A stretch of DNA of 64,000 bases, taken from positions 5,394,001 through 5,458,000 of the forward strand of contig CM060734.1 of the NCBI GenBank assembly GCA_030704615.1, in the 5' to 3' direction. Position 1 is the stretch's first letter. Each line of letters starts with the position of its first letter. Below are positions 32,384 to 44,109 of this stretch, piece by piece. The stretch comes from Takakia lepidozioides (Eukaryota; Streptophyta; Takakiopsida; Takakiales; Takakiaceae). The position numbers and the translations under genes were made by a program. Under the pieces are notes generated by a model that saw only the letters and a program-made list of their open reading frames with translations, made no database searches and was not told the DNA's origin.

Positions 32384-35300
32384 ATGGCTTCCTCTGAAGC
32401 GGAGTTCTTCTCTAACGACAAACCAGTGCCGTTCTCCCAAGAAGTCCTTGACAATGGATTTGCAATTGTTCTGGAACATGTCTTGGCTACCCGTTTTCAG
32501 CTTCAGAATGGCTCCATCTTTTTGGAGAAAGAGGTGTACGATTTGAAAGGGAAGTTGTTGAAATACTCTTTCCAAAACCGTGATGAGACGGCTCATATCA
32601 GCCAGTGGAGAGTGCGCCCTGGTCGATACAGAGTACTTGGAGAGCCTCGGCAAAAGTCCCTTGGGTCATATGTGACGCCCGGGACTGCTGCTTCGGTCGT
32701 TGAAGACAAGAGGGAGGTGGTGGTAAAAAAAGAACAGACATCCTCCACTCCAATCGTTGAGCTTTCGGATTCGTCCGATGATGACATAAGTGAAATTCCA
32801 AATCCAGTCCTTCCTACTGTGGTTGGAGAAGCTGATGAAGAAGAGATTTGTAGTGTCATTCCAAAATTACGGGCGATGGAAGGAATGGCTGGATTCAAAA
32901 GTGAGTTGCGAGGAATTGATTGGGAATCTTTGAAGCAAGTGCCTGTGAAGTTCTTGCCAGAGACTTTTGATGGCGATATCCTATTCGAGCTGCCTCCTCC
33001 TCCGCGAGTTGGAGGTGTAACAATCATGATGCATGGAATGGACAAGAAACACGACGGGCACCCGTGGTGCAGAACAAAAACATCCAATATTCAGAATGAT
33101 GACAAGTTTGTTTTCAGGAGAACAGTTTGCAATGGACACCTTAGGTGTGATAATTTGAATTGCAGACATTTTCTTCAGTCTGGGGTTCATAATCAAAGCA
33201 AATGGGAGGGTCTGGCGGAAAATCCATTTCAGCCTGGGACTGCCCCACCACCGGCAAACACTTTCGTTTGCAAATTCTGCAAACTTGTGCCATCCTGCTT
33301 GGCGCTCTGCGAAGCAAGAATGTACTATGTTGTCCACCGTTTGAAACAATGACAAGAGCTTGTGTGCATTTCGGATTCCATAACCATCCTGTCTCGAAGG
33401 GGGATTACAGGGAGAGTATTGAGACAATATCGAGGTTGATTAAACAGGAGTTTGGGAGAAACCCATCCGCAACAACATCTGCAATTGCTCTTGGCGCAAG
33501 CAAGTCCTTATTGGAAAGCCATATTTTGAGTGAAGGGGATTCTGTGGGGACTAAACTTGACGGTGTAGCATTGGACCTGGTCATGGATCATTTCTCCACT
33601 TTGAGTTCACCTAACATTCGACATCAGATCAATGCATTAAGAATGGGCTCTGGTATCAGAGGCTACATAGACAACATTTTGGAGTTGAAACGAGTGAGCA
33701 AGTACGATTACATCCAGGACAATGTATTCCCAAGTCAAGGTGCCATCAAAGTTTTTCTTTTCAAAATGTCGACTGTTGGGGAGGGCAGTGGGGTTAGCTT
33801 CGTGAAGCGGATGCAGAAGACTGGGGACTTGCAGAACTGTTTTCTTATGTTTGATCATGTGAAACGAGTGAAGGATTGGACGACAATGGCTTGTCATGTC
33901 TACGATCCAGTGTACCAACGAGTTATGACAATTGCAGTTTGTGACATGCAATCCGAGGATACGGAATCCCAGAAGCTCATGTGGAATTCCCCGATACGTG
34001 TCATGGGCTGCCATCTCCAAATTTCGCAGGTTTCATGGCGGATAGTGCTCAAGCAAATTTCAATGCTGTTCGTATTGTCTTCGGATCGGGCGACCCAAAA
34101 GTGCCAATGCGAGGAAGAGAGCGTACATGTCTATTCCATTGGACACAATCTCTCGAAAAACATGCAAAGTCGGACATCAAACCAGAGATGCAGACTCAGC
34201 ATCGTAAATTGTGCAAAGAGTACAAAGATGCTAGAACAATGAAGGAGGCGGACACTTTGTTCCAGACAATTTGTGCCTGGTGGTTCTCTTCTGGAGCTGC
34301 ATCACTTGAGAGTATGAGAGCATTGGAAGATTGGCTAGCATTTTGGCACTTCCGGTATAGACAGTGGGGAGCAGCCATGCCAGTGGTACGAGGCTTATAT
34401 TTCTTGCTTGATTCATACATTTACTTTCCATTTTATTGTGTCCTCGCTTTCTTTATGTTGTTTTCTGTTCACTGTTTTGAAGTGTGGTTCTCCACTTTGC
34501 AGAACATGTCCATTGAGGAAATGGCGGACATGCCATCTTGCAATTTGGCAGAAACTGTGCACAACGCATGGTTGCAACAGTCTGGGAAACGAGGTCGGGA
34601 TTTGTATGTGGCAACAACAGATGATTTGATACGTGCCTTGCAACAACAAACCCGATACCGTGATTTCTTACGAGGTGGGGTTGGTGGCAAGGGTCCGGAC
34701 AAATGGGAGTTGATGTTGCGTGCTGCAAACAGATATGGGGATCCAATCAAGATAGCATGGGCGGTGAGCATGTATGCCCAGGGAACGCCACTTGTTTCTA
34801 GAGTTCCACATCTTGAAGGGGATGAGAGATTCGGCTCCTGTAAGAGGAAATTGAACACTCCACCTGGTTCGGATTCCGATTCGCACATGGCAGACCGTGA
34901 TAACTTCTCGAAGCCTCGTGTTCCCCTGCATGACAACTCCATGTCCGGAACCTCCATTGTGGAGGAACCTCCAACACAACGGCAAGCTCCAGCATCAAAC
35001 AGTGCCACTGAAATGGTGCAGGAGAGAAACAACCCCCTTGATGTGCTTGAGTCCGCATGCCCCGACCACGTTTGGCACATAGAACGCACAAGTGTAGGGT
35101 CTCGTGTGAAATGTACAGCGATCAGGGCAACTAATTTCGAGAAGTGCACTTCATCTATATCCAGAGGTGGTGCCCGAACTCCTGCTCCGACTTTCACGGG
35201 TTTGATGCGTCCATACGGTCAACCAGAAGCCAAGAACCACAAGTTCTGGTTCTGCGTAGATGATTGTGCCAGATGTGTGCATGGAACTGTGCATCCTTCC

Positions 35301-35863
35301 GTAGTGATGAAGCCATCTCCTCCAACCGTTTGGCCCGTGAAGGTGGGAACACATCTCAGATTTCAGGAGATTGAAATGCTGGAAGAGGCAGGTTTTTCCC
35401 TTGCGAGACCACCCCACTCCATGCATGTGCTACTACTTCTGCGTCCTCCCGGGTCCCCCCGGCAAATCCTGACTTGTGGCCAACCAAACGAGATGGAAAG
35501 CTCGTTCGGCATTTCCCTCCAACCGCTGACTTTGGCAAAGTGGAGTCTGCAAGAATGCTCCAAGCTCGTGTTGGAAGCACCACGAAAGTACCCGATCCAG
35601 GATATGGTCGGGTATTCACAATCATCACTTCCACATCTGCTGTTCATGACAGGACCTACGACATCACGGTTTCCAATTTCCCCAATTGCACATGTCCTGA
35701 TTTTGTGAATATGCTATCAACCAGTTTGGGCAAGAGAGATAAATTCATACCCTGCAAACATTTGTATTTCATATTTTTGAAGAGGATGGTTTGCGATCCC
35801 AAACGTGACAACTTCATTCACCAGGCCACTATGAGTTTCAACGAGGTCGATACTCTATTGTAG
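32384..35863 (+). pseudogene. Mutator-like transposase with C-terminal SWIM zinc finger, frameshifted
   Basis: Three overlapping frames make one protein of about 1,100 residues. N-terminus: acidic linker, then a Cys/His-rich DNA-binding region (CNGHLRCDNLNC, CKFCKLVPSC, then CVHFGFHNHPV, a WRKY/GCM1-like zinc motif). Core: an RNase H-like transposase with candidate catalytic Asp residues in AVCDMQSED and FMADSAQANFNAV and the CxxH motif CLFHWTQSL. C-terminus: a SWIM finger, CTCPDF then CKHLYFIFL. Frameshifts lie near 33335, 33995 and 35400. An intron at about 34387-34502 (GTACGA...TTTGCAG) is read through in frame. This architecture fits the MULE superfamily. It would cut and join the transposon ends. 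Confidence 0.72.
34387..34502 (+). other. Small intron in the transposase gene
   Basis: The coding sense drops to a hydrophobic, Phe-rich peptide between GAAMPV and NMSIEEM. It is bounded by GTACGAGG and CACTTTGCAG, standard splice signals, and is 116 bp, not a stop-containing break. Its removal keeps the frame only approximately (116 is not a multiple of three), so a different exact donor is possible. Confidence 0.45.
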
Positions 35864-36401
35864 CGAGATACAACACATGGGTAGCATCAACTATGCAATG
35901 TGGTATGTGGACGACCATGATTTGAAATGTGTAATTCACATCAATTCGTCGGCGGTGCAATGATATGGCCTCCAACTATACGGAGTGAGCTCTGAGTGGC
36001 AACTTTTAAAAACACATTTGTCATTGCACCGTTCGAAGTCTACATGTCTTGCTGTCGCTATGCACTACAATCATCTTTTGAAGATGATCCTAACTCTCAT
36101 TGTTATTTGAGGAGGGAGGAAGGTCTTCCCGTGGCAGCCTCTATGGCGCACACTTTGTGAGGATATTTTCTCGTCCTCGTAATTGTAAAAGTGAAACAAG
36201 CATTTGTAATTGCACAATGTTGGATGCTACAATTGTAGGCCTCATGGTAGTCTTGATTCTATTTAGGCAAGATTCCCTGCATTAATTCCACGGTCATAAG
36301 ACCATCCTCGGTTATAGGCGGCGCATGTTAATGCTGACATGGCAGATGACGGACAGTGCCACGTCATCATTTGCCGCCACATCAGCATGCTGACACGACG
36401 C
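35864..36401. other. Right flank of the DNA transposon
   Basis: No gene is supported. From about 36320 to 36450 the sequence is rich in CACGTCA/TGACGTGG words and the palindrome GAGCGTACGCTC, and may contain the transposon's right end. No matching left end was identified at 26 kb. Confidence 0.4.
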
Positions 36402-38990
36402 TCACGCCACGTCACTCCTGCGTGAGCGTACGCTCGCGCACTCACGCCATTGCGTCGTTGCCACTCGATTGACCACTGCTAGAGGTGGACGGTCATCATG
36501 TCGCACCCTCTGTGGTTGTCTCCCTTGGTCCAAAATGCCCTCAACCATGAGATTGGGTGGTCGATGAATGGAATCGTATGCTCTCTTGAGCAGCTCTGGT
36601 GGTGCAAGATTGGTCCACCACAATCGAGGTCGATGCGCGCATGATCCCACCGCTGCTGCATCCAATAGCACCGCCGATCCAATCCAAGACCGCACCTGAT
36701 GCACACTGGCCATAACCCTGGCCCGAGAATCCCCCATAAGAGGAACATTCTCCAAGATATAGCCTAGAGGTTGCACTTGCCTCGTCTGCAAGTCCTGCAA
36801 CACTCGCAACATCTCCCAAAATAAATGCGATCGTGCATCATGCAAGCCATTCCCATGACCTATGGGAGAGTGTCCTTGGCAAGGCCATCCGGTTATCACC
36901 AAGTCAATGGAACCATGCCGTTGCAAATCATCCGCCCCCAGCAAGGTAATGTTTGCTCGCAAGGCCTTTTGATACCCTTGAATTGCTGAGAGATGCAACA
37001 ACTCAGGATACCGGTGTGTGAGCAAGGCAATGTGGCGCATAGAAATACGCCGAGCAATCTCATCCTTCTCCACATACAAATACTTGCGTACTTTAATCCC
37101 TGCTTGCAACACTCCTGCAAGCCCAGTGCTCATGCCTCCAAACATGTCTAGCAAACAAATCCCTAAGTCAGGTGGTTGCCAGGTAATGGGCACTGTGTCC
37201 AAAGGAGCTAACTCAGGAGGTCCAGGTGATGTCATTGAACTCCCCTCACTCACCAATGGAAAAGCCTCCCGCCATGCTTGGTGCAGACACTCGCCTGCTA
37301 CTCGATACAAATTCCCAACCGTACCCCACAGTGGAATATGCACAGGCACATGAGGAAGCAAATCAGCCTTGTATGCCAATTGTTTGTCCTCATCAGGTGA
37401 TGGCCTATCATCTGCATGACTATTGCCCTCCAAGAGCTCACCACCCCAAGCCACCACCCCTGAGAATGCAGCCAATATGGGCATCATGTTCCTATGATCC
37501 ACCGCTACATTCCCAATAAACCGCACTGGGAGCAGTGCACGTCGACCATCTCCTGACTGCCATTCCAGCATGTAGGCCTTCTTTGAACCGCCCAAAGATG
37601 TTTGAATTTGGAAATGAGAAGGCTCCAAATCCGCCTCTGTAAGGCCTAAGCCTGCAATTGCTGCTCTTCCCAACATCAATGGCTGTGCTCCCGAGTCCAA
37701 CAAGACCCGCAGTGGCCTATACCTCTTCCCGGTTGGGCCACCCAACTGAAACACACCATCCTGATTGTCCACCAGGACTACCCCAGGAGTCACCATACTA
37801 CGCTCAATGGCTGGTATAGCTGACAACTCCTGCAACCTTGCAGCTGCCGCTTGCCATGGTGCAGCTGTGGCTGTCTTCACCCTTGAGTCCATGACATCCA
37901 TGCACTGCACATTATCCGCTATCCCCGCAGATAGTGCCGATGCATCACCACTCTCACAAAGTCTAGCTGCTAGTCTGAACACAACATCTGGCCGAATCCC
38001 CGGCATTGCAATGGTCATCGCAGAAAACAATGGAGCTTGGCAAACCGCCGTAGCCGCCCCCAACAATGTACTGGCTGCACTCTGCTTTGCAGCACCACCC
38101 ACTAGCATTTTCCGAGCCACACCAACTCTTCCCACTGGTACTCGTGGCTCTACCTCTGACACACTTGGATGAGCGGGTACCATCGATGGCGTAGTTGGCA
38201 CTGTCTCAGCCAATGTGAAAGACTGTGGAAGCCTTGTCTGTCGCCTTGCTTCCCCTCTTTGTGGATCAAAATCCACATTTGCTCCTCTTGGCTCAGGAGC
38301 ACGCGTTGTTGCTCGAGTGACAGCAGCTGCAGAGTCCACATGCAATGGTCCAGCAAGTGCGGCTCCACACATGAAGCCCATACCAATCTGGTCTTCCCTA
38401 GGCATAGGAGGTTGTGCAGGTGGGGCTTGAATCTCAGGCCTTGGAGCTGACGCCACATTAGTAGTGGCCATGGCAGCAAGACGTTGCTCTAGTTGGGCAA
38501 GCCTATCCACCATGCCTTGGTCATGACCTTGACCTTGACCTTGTGCTCCTTGGTTTTGGTCACGACCTCCACCGCGACCTCTGTCTCCTCTACCTCTCTG
38601 GACTACATTGCCTCGTCCTCGGCCACCATTGTTCCCTTGGAACTGGCCTTGCCGTAGCTCAAGATGCAAGTCATAACAATGGGCCTCTTCATGCCCATAC
38701 TTGTCACAATGCCCACACTGTAGTTGTGTAGGCTGTGCCTGTGCCGGCTCTTTGCCTCTCTCCGGGCAATCTCTCTTAACATGGGGTCCTCCACAATCCC
38801 AACATGTCACACCCGACTGTTGTTGGCCTGAGAATGAAGGAAGTGACATGTGCAATTGAGATCCTCTCTGTCCTTCCCTGGGCCCCCTTGTTGCCTTGAG
38901 CACGTTGGGGTAGTGGTTGTTGTTGGCTAGGAGCCCCACTTCGTTGTGTCTCCTTACCAAACCCCACCATGACCACTCGCTCCTCCACAA
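36402..38990 (-). CDS. Retrotransposon polyprotein: Gag knuckles, protease and DNA cytosine-5 methyltransferase
   Basis: An 862-codon frame. Near residues 60-95 are two zinc knuckles (CWDCGGPHVKRDC and CGHCDKYGHEEAHC), then a low-complexity linker. At about residue 430 the aspartic protease turn LLDSGAQPLMLG occurs. From about 605 a DNA cytosine-5 methyltransferase domain begins: motif I LLDMFGGMSTGL with YLYVEKDEIAR, motif IV TGWPCQGHSP (catalytic Cys), motif VI YILENVP, motif VIII HRPRLWWTNL. It resembles the Dnmt3/DRM group. The tail after PPLAVVNRV is lost to the DNA transposon, so motifs IX-X are missing. It would methylate cytosine, possibly to silence or protect the element or its host site. 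Confidence 0.85.
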   Translation of the reverse strand: MWRSEWSWWGLVRRHNEVGLLANNNHYPNVLKATRGPREGQRGSQLHMSLPSFSGQQQSGVTCWDCGGPHVKRDCPERGKEPAQAQPTQLQCGHCDKYGHEEAHCYDLHLELRQGQFQGNNGGRGRGNVVQRGRGDRGRGGGRDQNQGAQGQGQGHDQGMVDRLAQLEQRLAAMATTNVASAPRPEIQAPPAQPPMPREDQIGMGFMCGAALAGPLHVDSAAAVTRATTRAPEPRGANVDFDPQRGEARRQTRLPQSFTLAETVPTTPSMVPAHPSVSEVEPRVPVGRVGVARKMLVGGAAKQSAASTLLGAATAVCQAPLFSAMTIAMPGIRPDVVFRLAARLCESGDASALSAGIADNVQCMDVMDSRVKTATAAPWQAAAARLQELSAIPAIERSMVTPGVVLVDNQDGVFQLGGPTGKRYRPLRVLLDSGAQPLMLGRAAIAGLGLTEADLEPSHFQIQTSLGGSKKAYMLEWQSGDGRRALLPVRFIGNVAVDHRNMMPILAAFSGVVAWGGELLEGNSHADDRPSPDEDKQLAYKADLLPHVPVHIPLWGTVGNLYRVAGECLHQAWREAFPLVSEGSSMTSPGPPELAPLDTVPITWQPPDLGICLLDMFGGMSTGLAGVLQAGIKVRKYLYVEKDEIARRISMRHIALLTHRYPELLHLSAIQGYQKALRANITLLGADDLQRHGSIDLVITGWPCQGHSPIGHGNGLHDARSHLFWEMLRVLQDLQTRQVQPLGYILENVPLMGDSRARVMASVHQVRSWIGSAVLLDAAAVGSCAHRPRLWWTNLAPPELLKRAYDSIHRPPNLMVEGILDQGRQPQRVRHDDRPPLAVVNRVATTQWRECASVRSRRSDVA

Positions 38991-39920
38991 TATTGAGCTC
39001 TATCCGCTCTGCCAGCAAAAACACGTTTGCTAAGGTGGGTTGGTCTACTTGTAGGAGAGTTGCATCCTGCACCCTTCTCCTTAGCTCCTTGTCCAATATC
39101 CCATACCAGAATTGAACTGCTTGAGCTTCCGTAACCCCTTAGGTTACATTTATCAATCGCCTCATGCGCGTGTAACCTCCCTCAAACTCTCAGTAGGCTT
39201 GCGCTGGAACTCTTGCAAGCTCCGCAATTTCTCCGTCCTTATCCCTTGGTAGTTTTTCCTCAACTCCTCGAAGAACTCCACAACTGGGTTAAAGGCAGGC
39301 ATGGGTGCTGGTGCTGCAGCAGAAGCTTGAGTGGATTTCCCAGCTCCATCTTTACTTGTCCCACTACTAGTGCTTGCAGTTGGGGATGTTGGTGTAGCTG
39401 CTGGTATCGCCGCTGGTATCGCCGCTGCCCTTGTGCCTCTAGTGATGGAGATATAGTCAGATGACCAATATTGTCGTCACTCCTCAATCTCCACCTCATT
39501 TCCCCGCCTAAACTCATGGTAGTCATCCATAGGCGACCCCTCAAGGTACTGAAACAGCCCCTTCCACGCCATAAAAGGCGTAAACAGTTGTGGATTGCGC
39601 ATCTGCTCCAAATCACACCAACTATCAAACTCCTGTATGAAATCATCAAACTCGATGGTGCCCACAGCTCCCGAGTACCGACGTGGCCCCTTGGTAGCTC
39701 CATACATTTCCTCCATCGTATCCCACAACAATGGCACGGAAATGGCTTGCACCCTCGACGAGAATCCTCCTAACTCTGAGTCTGAACCTTCATCAGAAGA
39801 CACTGAAGGTGAAGGTGGCCTAAACCGCACACCTCGTCTTATATACCCACTAGTATCGCTGGTGCTCGTACCGGCACTCTCCTCAGCAAATGGTGGCACC
39901 TCCGTGATGAAAACTTTCAC
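38776..39920 (-). pseudogene. gag: Gag of the DNMT-bearing gypsy element, broken
   Basis: The frame from 39920 (MKVFITEVPPF) covers an acidic N-terminus and the start of a Gag fold (EFDDFIQEFDSW, WKGLFQYLEGS). A TGA at 39477 follows EVEIEE. The Gag domain then continues to NPVVEFFEELRKNYQG and QEFQRKPTESLREV. At about 39120-38890 it reads DKELRRRVQDATLL and IELNIVEERVV. Stops near 39180 and 39140 and a shift near 38880 lead into the knuckle, protease and DNMT frame. Gag would package RNA. Confidence 0.75.
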
Positions 39921-40679
39921 TCAAACCGGCTATCAACTCGTCTCTAATCCTCCTTTCCACAAGGTAACCGAGTAGAAAACCTGTTGCGGCTTATGGTTTG
40001 GAATACTAGGTTCCTATTCTGAACGTGCACCTGCACCTGTATCCACCGCAGGCACTCCTATGGTTTGCTGGTCATCAACCCAGCCTCACCATAAGATAAA
40101 CAATGATGGTCTGCTGGTCATCACCCCGGCCTCACCACCGACAGCACGCTCTAGGATTGGCCGGCCACAATATTTCCGGCACAACCACCTATAAAAGCAA
40201 GCGCCCAGACCAAACTAGCATGGCGCACAGTCAAGCATGCATGTGTGGGAGGAGGATCCAAACACAGGAAACTCAAACAACAACACCTCCCACAGCTTAA
40301 ATCCATCGATCTCCTTGCGGCTTCAATAAACCTGCAAGATGGCCAAGTCTCTATCCAAACCAGCTCTGCCTCCGTTTATGGAAAAGCTTTGGCCTACAAG
40401 AATGATGGAAGACTATCGAGAAGAGAAGCTAAAGCAATCTCTAAGCCCAGAATGCTCTTATCCCATTACTCCCCCTATCTTCACACTCACTCTTGCTTAA
40501 GCAATAGATAAGACTATCCTTAAATAACCTCTCAAATAACTCTCAAGAGACCTCAAATTATTGCCATGAACTTCTGAAATCTGCCCTCAATCAGTCCCTA
40601 ACATAGACCCACCGATGTTTAAGAAGTTCGCAAACTTGGATTCTAAACAGTCCACCAAAAGGCCCTAGGCGCCCGCCAA

Positions 40680-41130
40680 GTAGTGGCCTCCATGGTCTCC
40701 AACCAACCCTCACGATGGCTCCACAAGCCTGCCCAATATGGCCTCCAAGAGTCGTCCAAACAACCCTTAAGAAGCTCCTCAAATCTGCCAAGTATTGGCC
40801 TCCAAGGACCTCCAACAGCCCTTAAGAAGCTCCTCAAATCTGCCAAGTATTTGCTCCCAAGAACCTCCAATAGTCCCCCAAAGAGCTTTTAGAAAACTCC
40901 ATAAGCCTGCCCAAGATGGGCCTCCAAGGACCTCCAATCGTCCTCCAACCAGCCCTTACAAGGCTCCACAGGTCTGCCAAACATTGGCCTCAAAGAACCC
41001 CAAATAGTCCTTCAAACAACCCCAGGCTCCACAAGCCTGTAAGATATTGGCTTCAATAGACCCCAAATAGTCCTCAAACAGGCCCCAATACCTGCAAGAT
41101 ATTTGCCTCAATAGACCCCAAATAGTCCTC
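40680..41130. repeat. Degenerate tandem repeat
   Basis: Diverged repeats based on GGCCTCCAAG-GACCTCCAA and CTCCACAAGCCTGCC. An almost exact duplication of about 43 bp starts at about 40769 and 40820 (CCCTTAAGAAGCTCCTCAAA). Confidence 0.6.
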
Positions 41131-41164
41131 AAAGCATGCCCCAGAAGGCTCCAAAAATATCCAT

Positions 41165-41640
41165 AGTCAATCGATTTTTCATCCGTCACTGACCAAATTT
41201 CATCCAAAACCACGATTTCTCATCCGCAGGTCCGATACTTCATCCGAGGCGATAGTTCATCCGTCGGTGCGATATTTCATCCACTGGCGCGATTTCATCC
41301 GCTGGCGCAGTTTCATCCGTCGCCACGATTTTTCATCGTTCATCCACTGCCACGATTTCATCCGCTGACGCAGTTTCATCCGTCGCCGCAATTTTTCATC
41401 CGATAGCGCGATAGTTCATCCGCTGACGCGATTTCATCCGTTGCCACGATTTTTCATCCAATAGCGCGATAGTTCATCCACTGCAACGATTTCATCCGTC
41501 GCCGTGATTTTTCATCCAATAGCACGATAGTTCATCCACTGACGAGATTTCATCCGATGACGCAGTTTCATCCACTACAACCGATTCTCATCCAAGAGCG
41601 CCAATTTTCATCCATTGGTTCAATAGTTCATTCGATTGGA
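41165..41640. repeat. TTTCATCCG minisatellite
   Basis: Twenty or so units of about 20-27 bp, each with TTTCATCCG or TTCATCCA followed by variants of CTGNCGCGA. The same TTTTCATCCG word is the core of the palindrome array in repeat U, although the elements are otherwise unrelated. Confidence 0.75.
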
Positions 41641-42880
41641 CAACGGTGGTGCTCCCAACCCCTGGGACAATGTTCCCACGCGTTCCTACGAGTTGCCAAG
41701 GAGTTCCCATACGTTCTCACGCATTCTTTCAAGTTCCCAAGGAGTTCACACACGTTCCCAAGCGTTCCCATATGTTCCCAAGCTAGGGTTTGCGCCGCTT
41801 TGCCTCTGCGATTGCTGCAACGAGCTATGGCTTCTATGGAGCAACCAGAGGTGTCGTTCTTGGTTTCTTGAGCATCAATAGACCACCAAGAGTGCCTCTA
41901 ACTCCCTGAGCAGGCTATTTGCCACACAACAAGCTCTCTTTCTTTATAGAACTTATTGAAACAAGCATAGAACAAGCTATTGAGCTTTCTATGGCATACC
42001 CTCTTCTAGCCATTGCATGCACTCATAGTGCTTCCTTCCATGGCCATAGTGCACCTCTTAGAGCTCCCAATCCAGCCCTGCACTTCCATTGACATGCTCT
42101 TCCCAAGCTTGGGATTGAAACCCCAACTCAAAGCATGCTCTACAAATACACTATTCTGCCCCAAAGAGAAATCAAATGTCTACCTCCACTCATAGCTCTC
42201 CTAAGCTTGAAGTTGAAGACTCCCACAAGCTGAAACCATGCTCCACACATGCACTGCTTGCTCCCTTAACACCCGAGCTCTTCTTGAACTCATCAAACCC
42301 TGCAACACTTGCAAAACAAGAGCTTCTTCACAAGCTCTCAAACTTTTCAATTGGGGCTTTCCTTGAAGACCTCCTCTTGTACATAAACACCACAAGGCTT
42401 TCTTCTTGCAAACCCTGCAACACCTTGTATCTTAAGAGCTATCTATCAAGCTCTCTTCCACACACAAGTGCTAACTATGCTAACACCTTGCACTCATAGA
42501 TGTAAGCAGGTCTTCTTCTAGTGATACGAAAATGGTGAAAAGAGGAGAAACCACTCTATCACGTTATATAAGTCAAGCCAATGGCACCTTTGCTAAAGGA
42601 CTCCACCATACAGACCTCACCCACTCTTCATATCAAGTACTAGAGCTATGGCGGCGAGAGAGGCCTCGGGAGGCTCGACTAGAAGAAGACGAGCCTGCCT
42701 ACGTCTCACGTGGAGATAACCTCTCCACGTCCCAAGTGAGGTTCGTCACCTCACTTGGCACATGGAACCAAATGAAGTCCCAATGCCAACAAAATACAAA
42801 TATAAATATATAATGTCATAATTAATTAGAAATAACTAATTACAAATAAAACCATGACCCGTTCAGCACTAGAAACCTGA

Positions 42881-44100
42881 CAGCTGCTCAGAATGCTTCA
42901 ATCACGTTCTCACGGCACCATGCAATGCATACGGGCCTGACTCTCTCCATACTCTTTTTCAGAAGAGTTCCTTTTTGGAAAGGATGACACCCATGTCACC
43001 TCTCAACTCTTACAAATTTGTATAAGGTGCTTCAAAGGCCAATAGCCGTGGTGTACCAAGGTAATCCGTGCACACTGACATCAAGGTTAGGCAGTGAAAT
43101 GAATTTGCCTTGCTTGTTGTCCTCCGTGAGCTTGACTGTGCCCCAAAGACATTTGTGAAGAGAACACCCTCCACTCTGGTGTTTGCCTTCGCAGAATCGG
43201 CCCCACATATATTGTTACAGAAGAAGCTCTCTCTATGGATGCTCGGCACTCTTTGCCTTTGCTCAAGCAGCTCCCACTGCGGGTGGACAAATGCTTCACC
43301 GTTGCATCTCATCCCTCGCATAAGCATTTGACAACTGCTCCCTCATGGTCCATGCTCTGTTCCTTGGGCTACCACTGGTTACAAGTCTGACCTGAAGGAA
43401 GACAGGTTAACTATTTCAAAAAAGTACATGATCAAAAAATGGTGATAGAGGTCCTACATGTCGCAGGCTTCCATTCTTTCCGAGGGCCAAACTTCAAATG
43501 GATACATAACTCTAGGAAAATGTTTGAACCTATCCAGACACAGGGAACCTTACTTGTTCTCTGTTTGCCAAGCCCTGATATAAATCCTTCTGCTTCAGGA
43601 TTGTTAGGCTGTCTGAAACTGTATGTGTGTCCAGCTAAAAGAAACAATCACATTCCAGAAAATCTTGAAAATGGGCCTCAAGAAGTGCTTTCTAGAGTAT
43701 ATTGCATGTAACTACTGTTATTTACTTGGAACCTCAGGTATTGATTGCACAAGAATCCCATCCCTCTGTGGCTCAGATCTACTTCCAGGTGTCCCTTCTG
43801 CACAGAGATTAGAACATACCAGAGGCCCACGTTATATGTGTGTGCCTCTGAAAGGATGAGACACATACATATGATCCTGCAAACAGAGAAAAACTGCAAC
43901 AATACATGATGCGCTGTCTAGAGGCTAATCCTGCACACCACAGACAGAATAAAATATTGCAACCCTTAGATGCACCAATCTAATGCTGCACTGGTCGGTG
44001 ATCTATTAGATTGGTGCATCTAAGGGTTGCAATATTTTGCACTGACGAGTTGTGCAGTGGTCAGTAGTCAGTGCACTGGTCAGTGGTCTAATGCTGGTGG
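42881..44100. other. No recognisable gene
   Basis: No gene is supported. Short frames around 43.1-43.9 kb lack recognisable domains. A 45-bp stretch (AGATTGGTGCATCTAAGGG) near 43960-44030 is present twice as an inverted repeat: 'CCTTAGATGCACCAATCT' near 43965 and its complement near 44010. Confidence 0.4.
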
Positions 44101-44109
44101 GTCGGTGAT

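Larger units (their letters stand above)
39921..42880. repeat. Repeat-rich, LTR-like region upstream of the DNMT gag
   Basis: No gene is supported. It holds two minisatellite blocks and AAGCTCTC-rich text. A stretch at about 42530-42740 (AAGTCAAGCCAA, GAGCCT, GTGGAGATAACC) is similar but not identical to the LTR at 22.1-22.3 kb, so it may be part of a diverged 5' LTR, or the LTR of a related element. No primer-binding site was recognised. A plus-strand TATAAAAG at about 40191 is noted. Confidence 0.4.

Noticed and set aside
34408-34629. Membrane protein with Phe-rich helix
   Set aside because: This hydrophobic stretch is a read-through intron of the transposase gene.
32384-35863. KDZ or other transposase superfamily
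   Set aside because: The C-terminal SWIM finger and the CxxH motif after the second Asp fit Mutator-like elements better; no KDZ-specific feature was seen.
40591-40892. Proteins from both strands of the 40.6-41.2 kb repeats
   Set aside because: Overlapping open frames arise from the tandem repeat and show no conserved domain.
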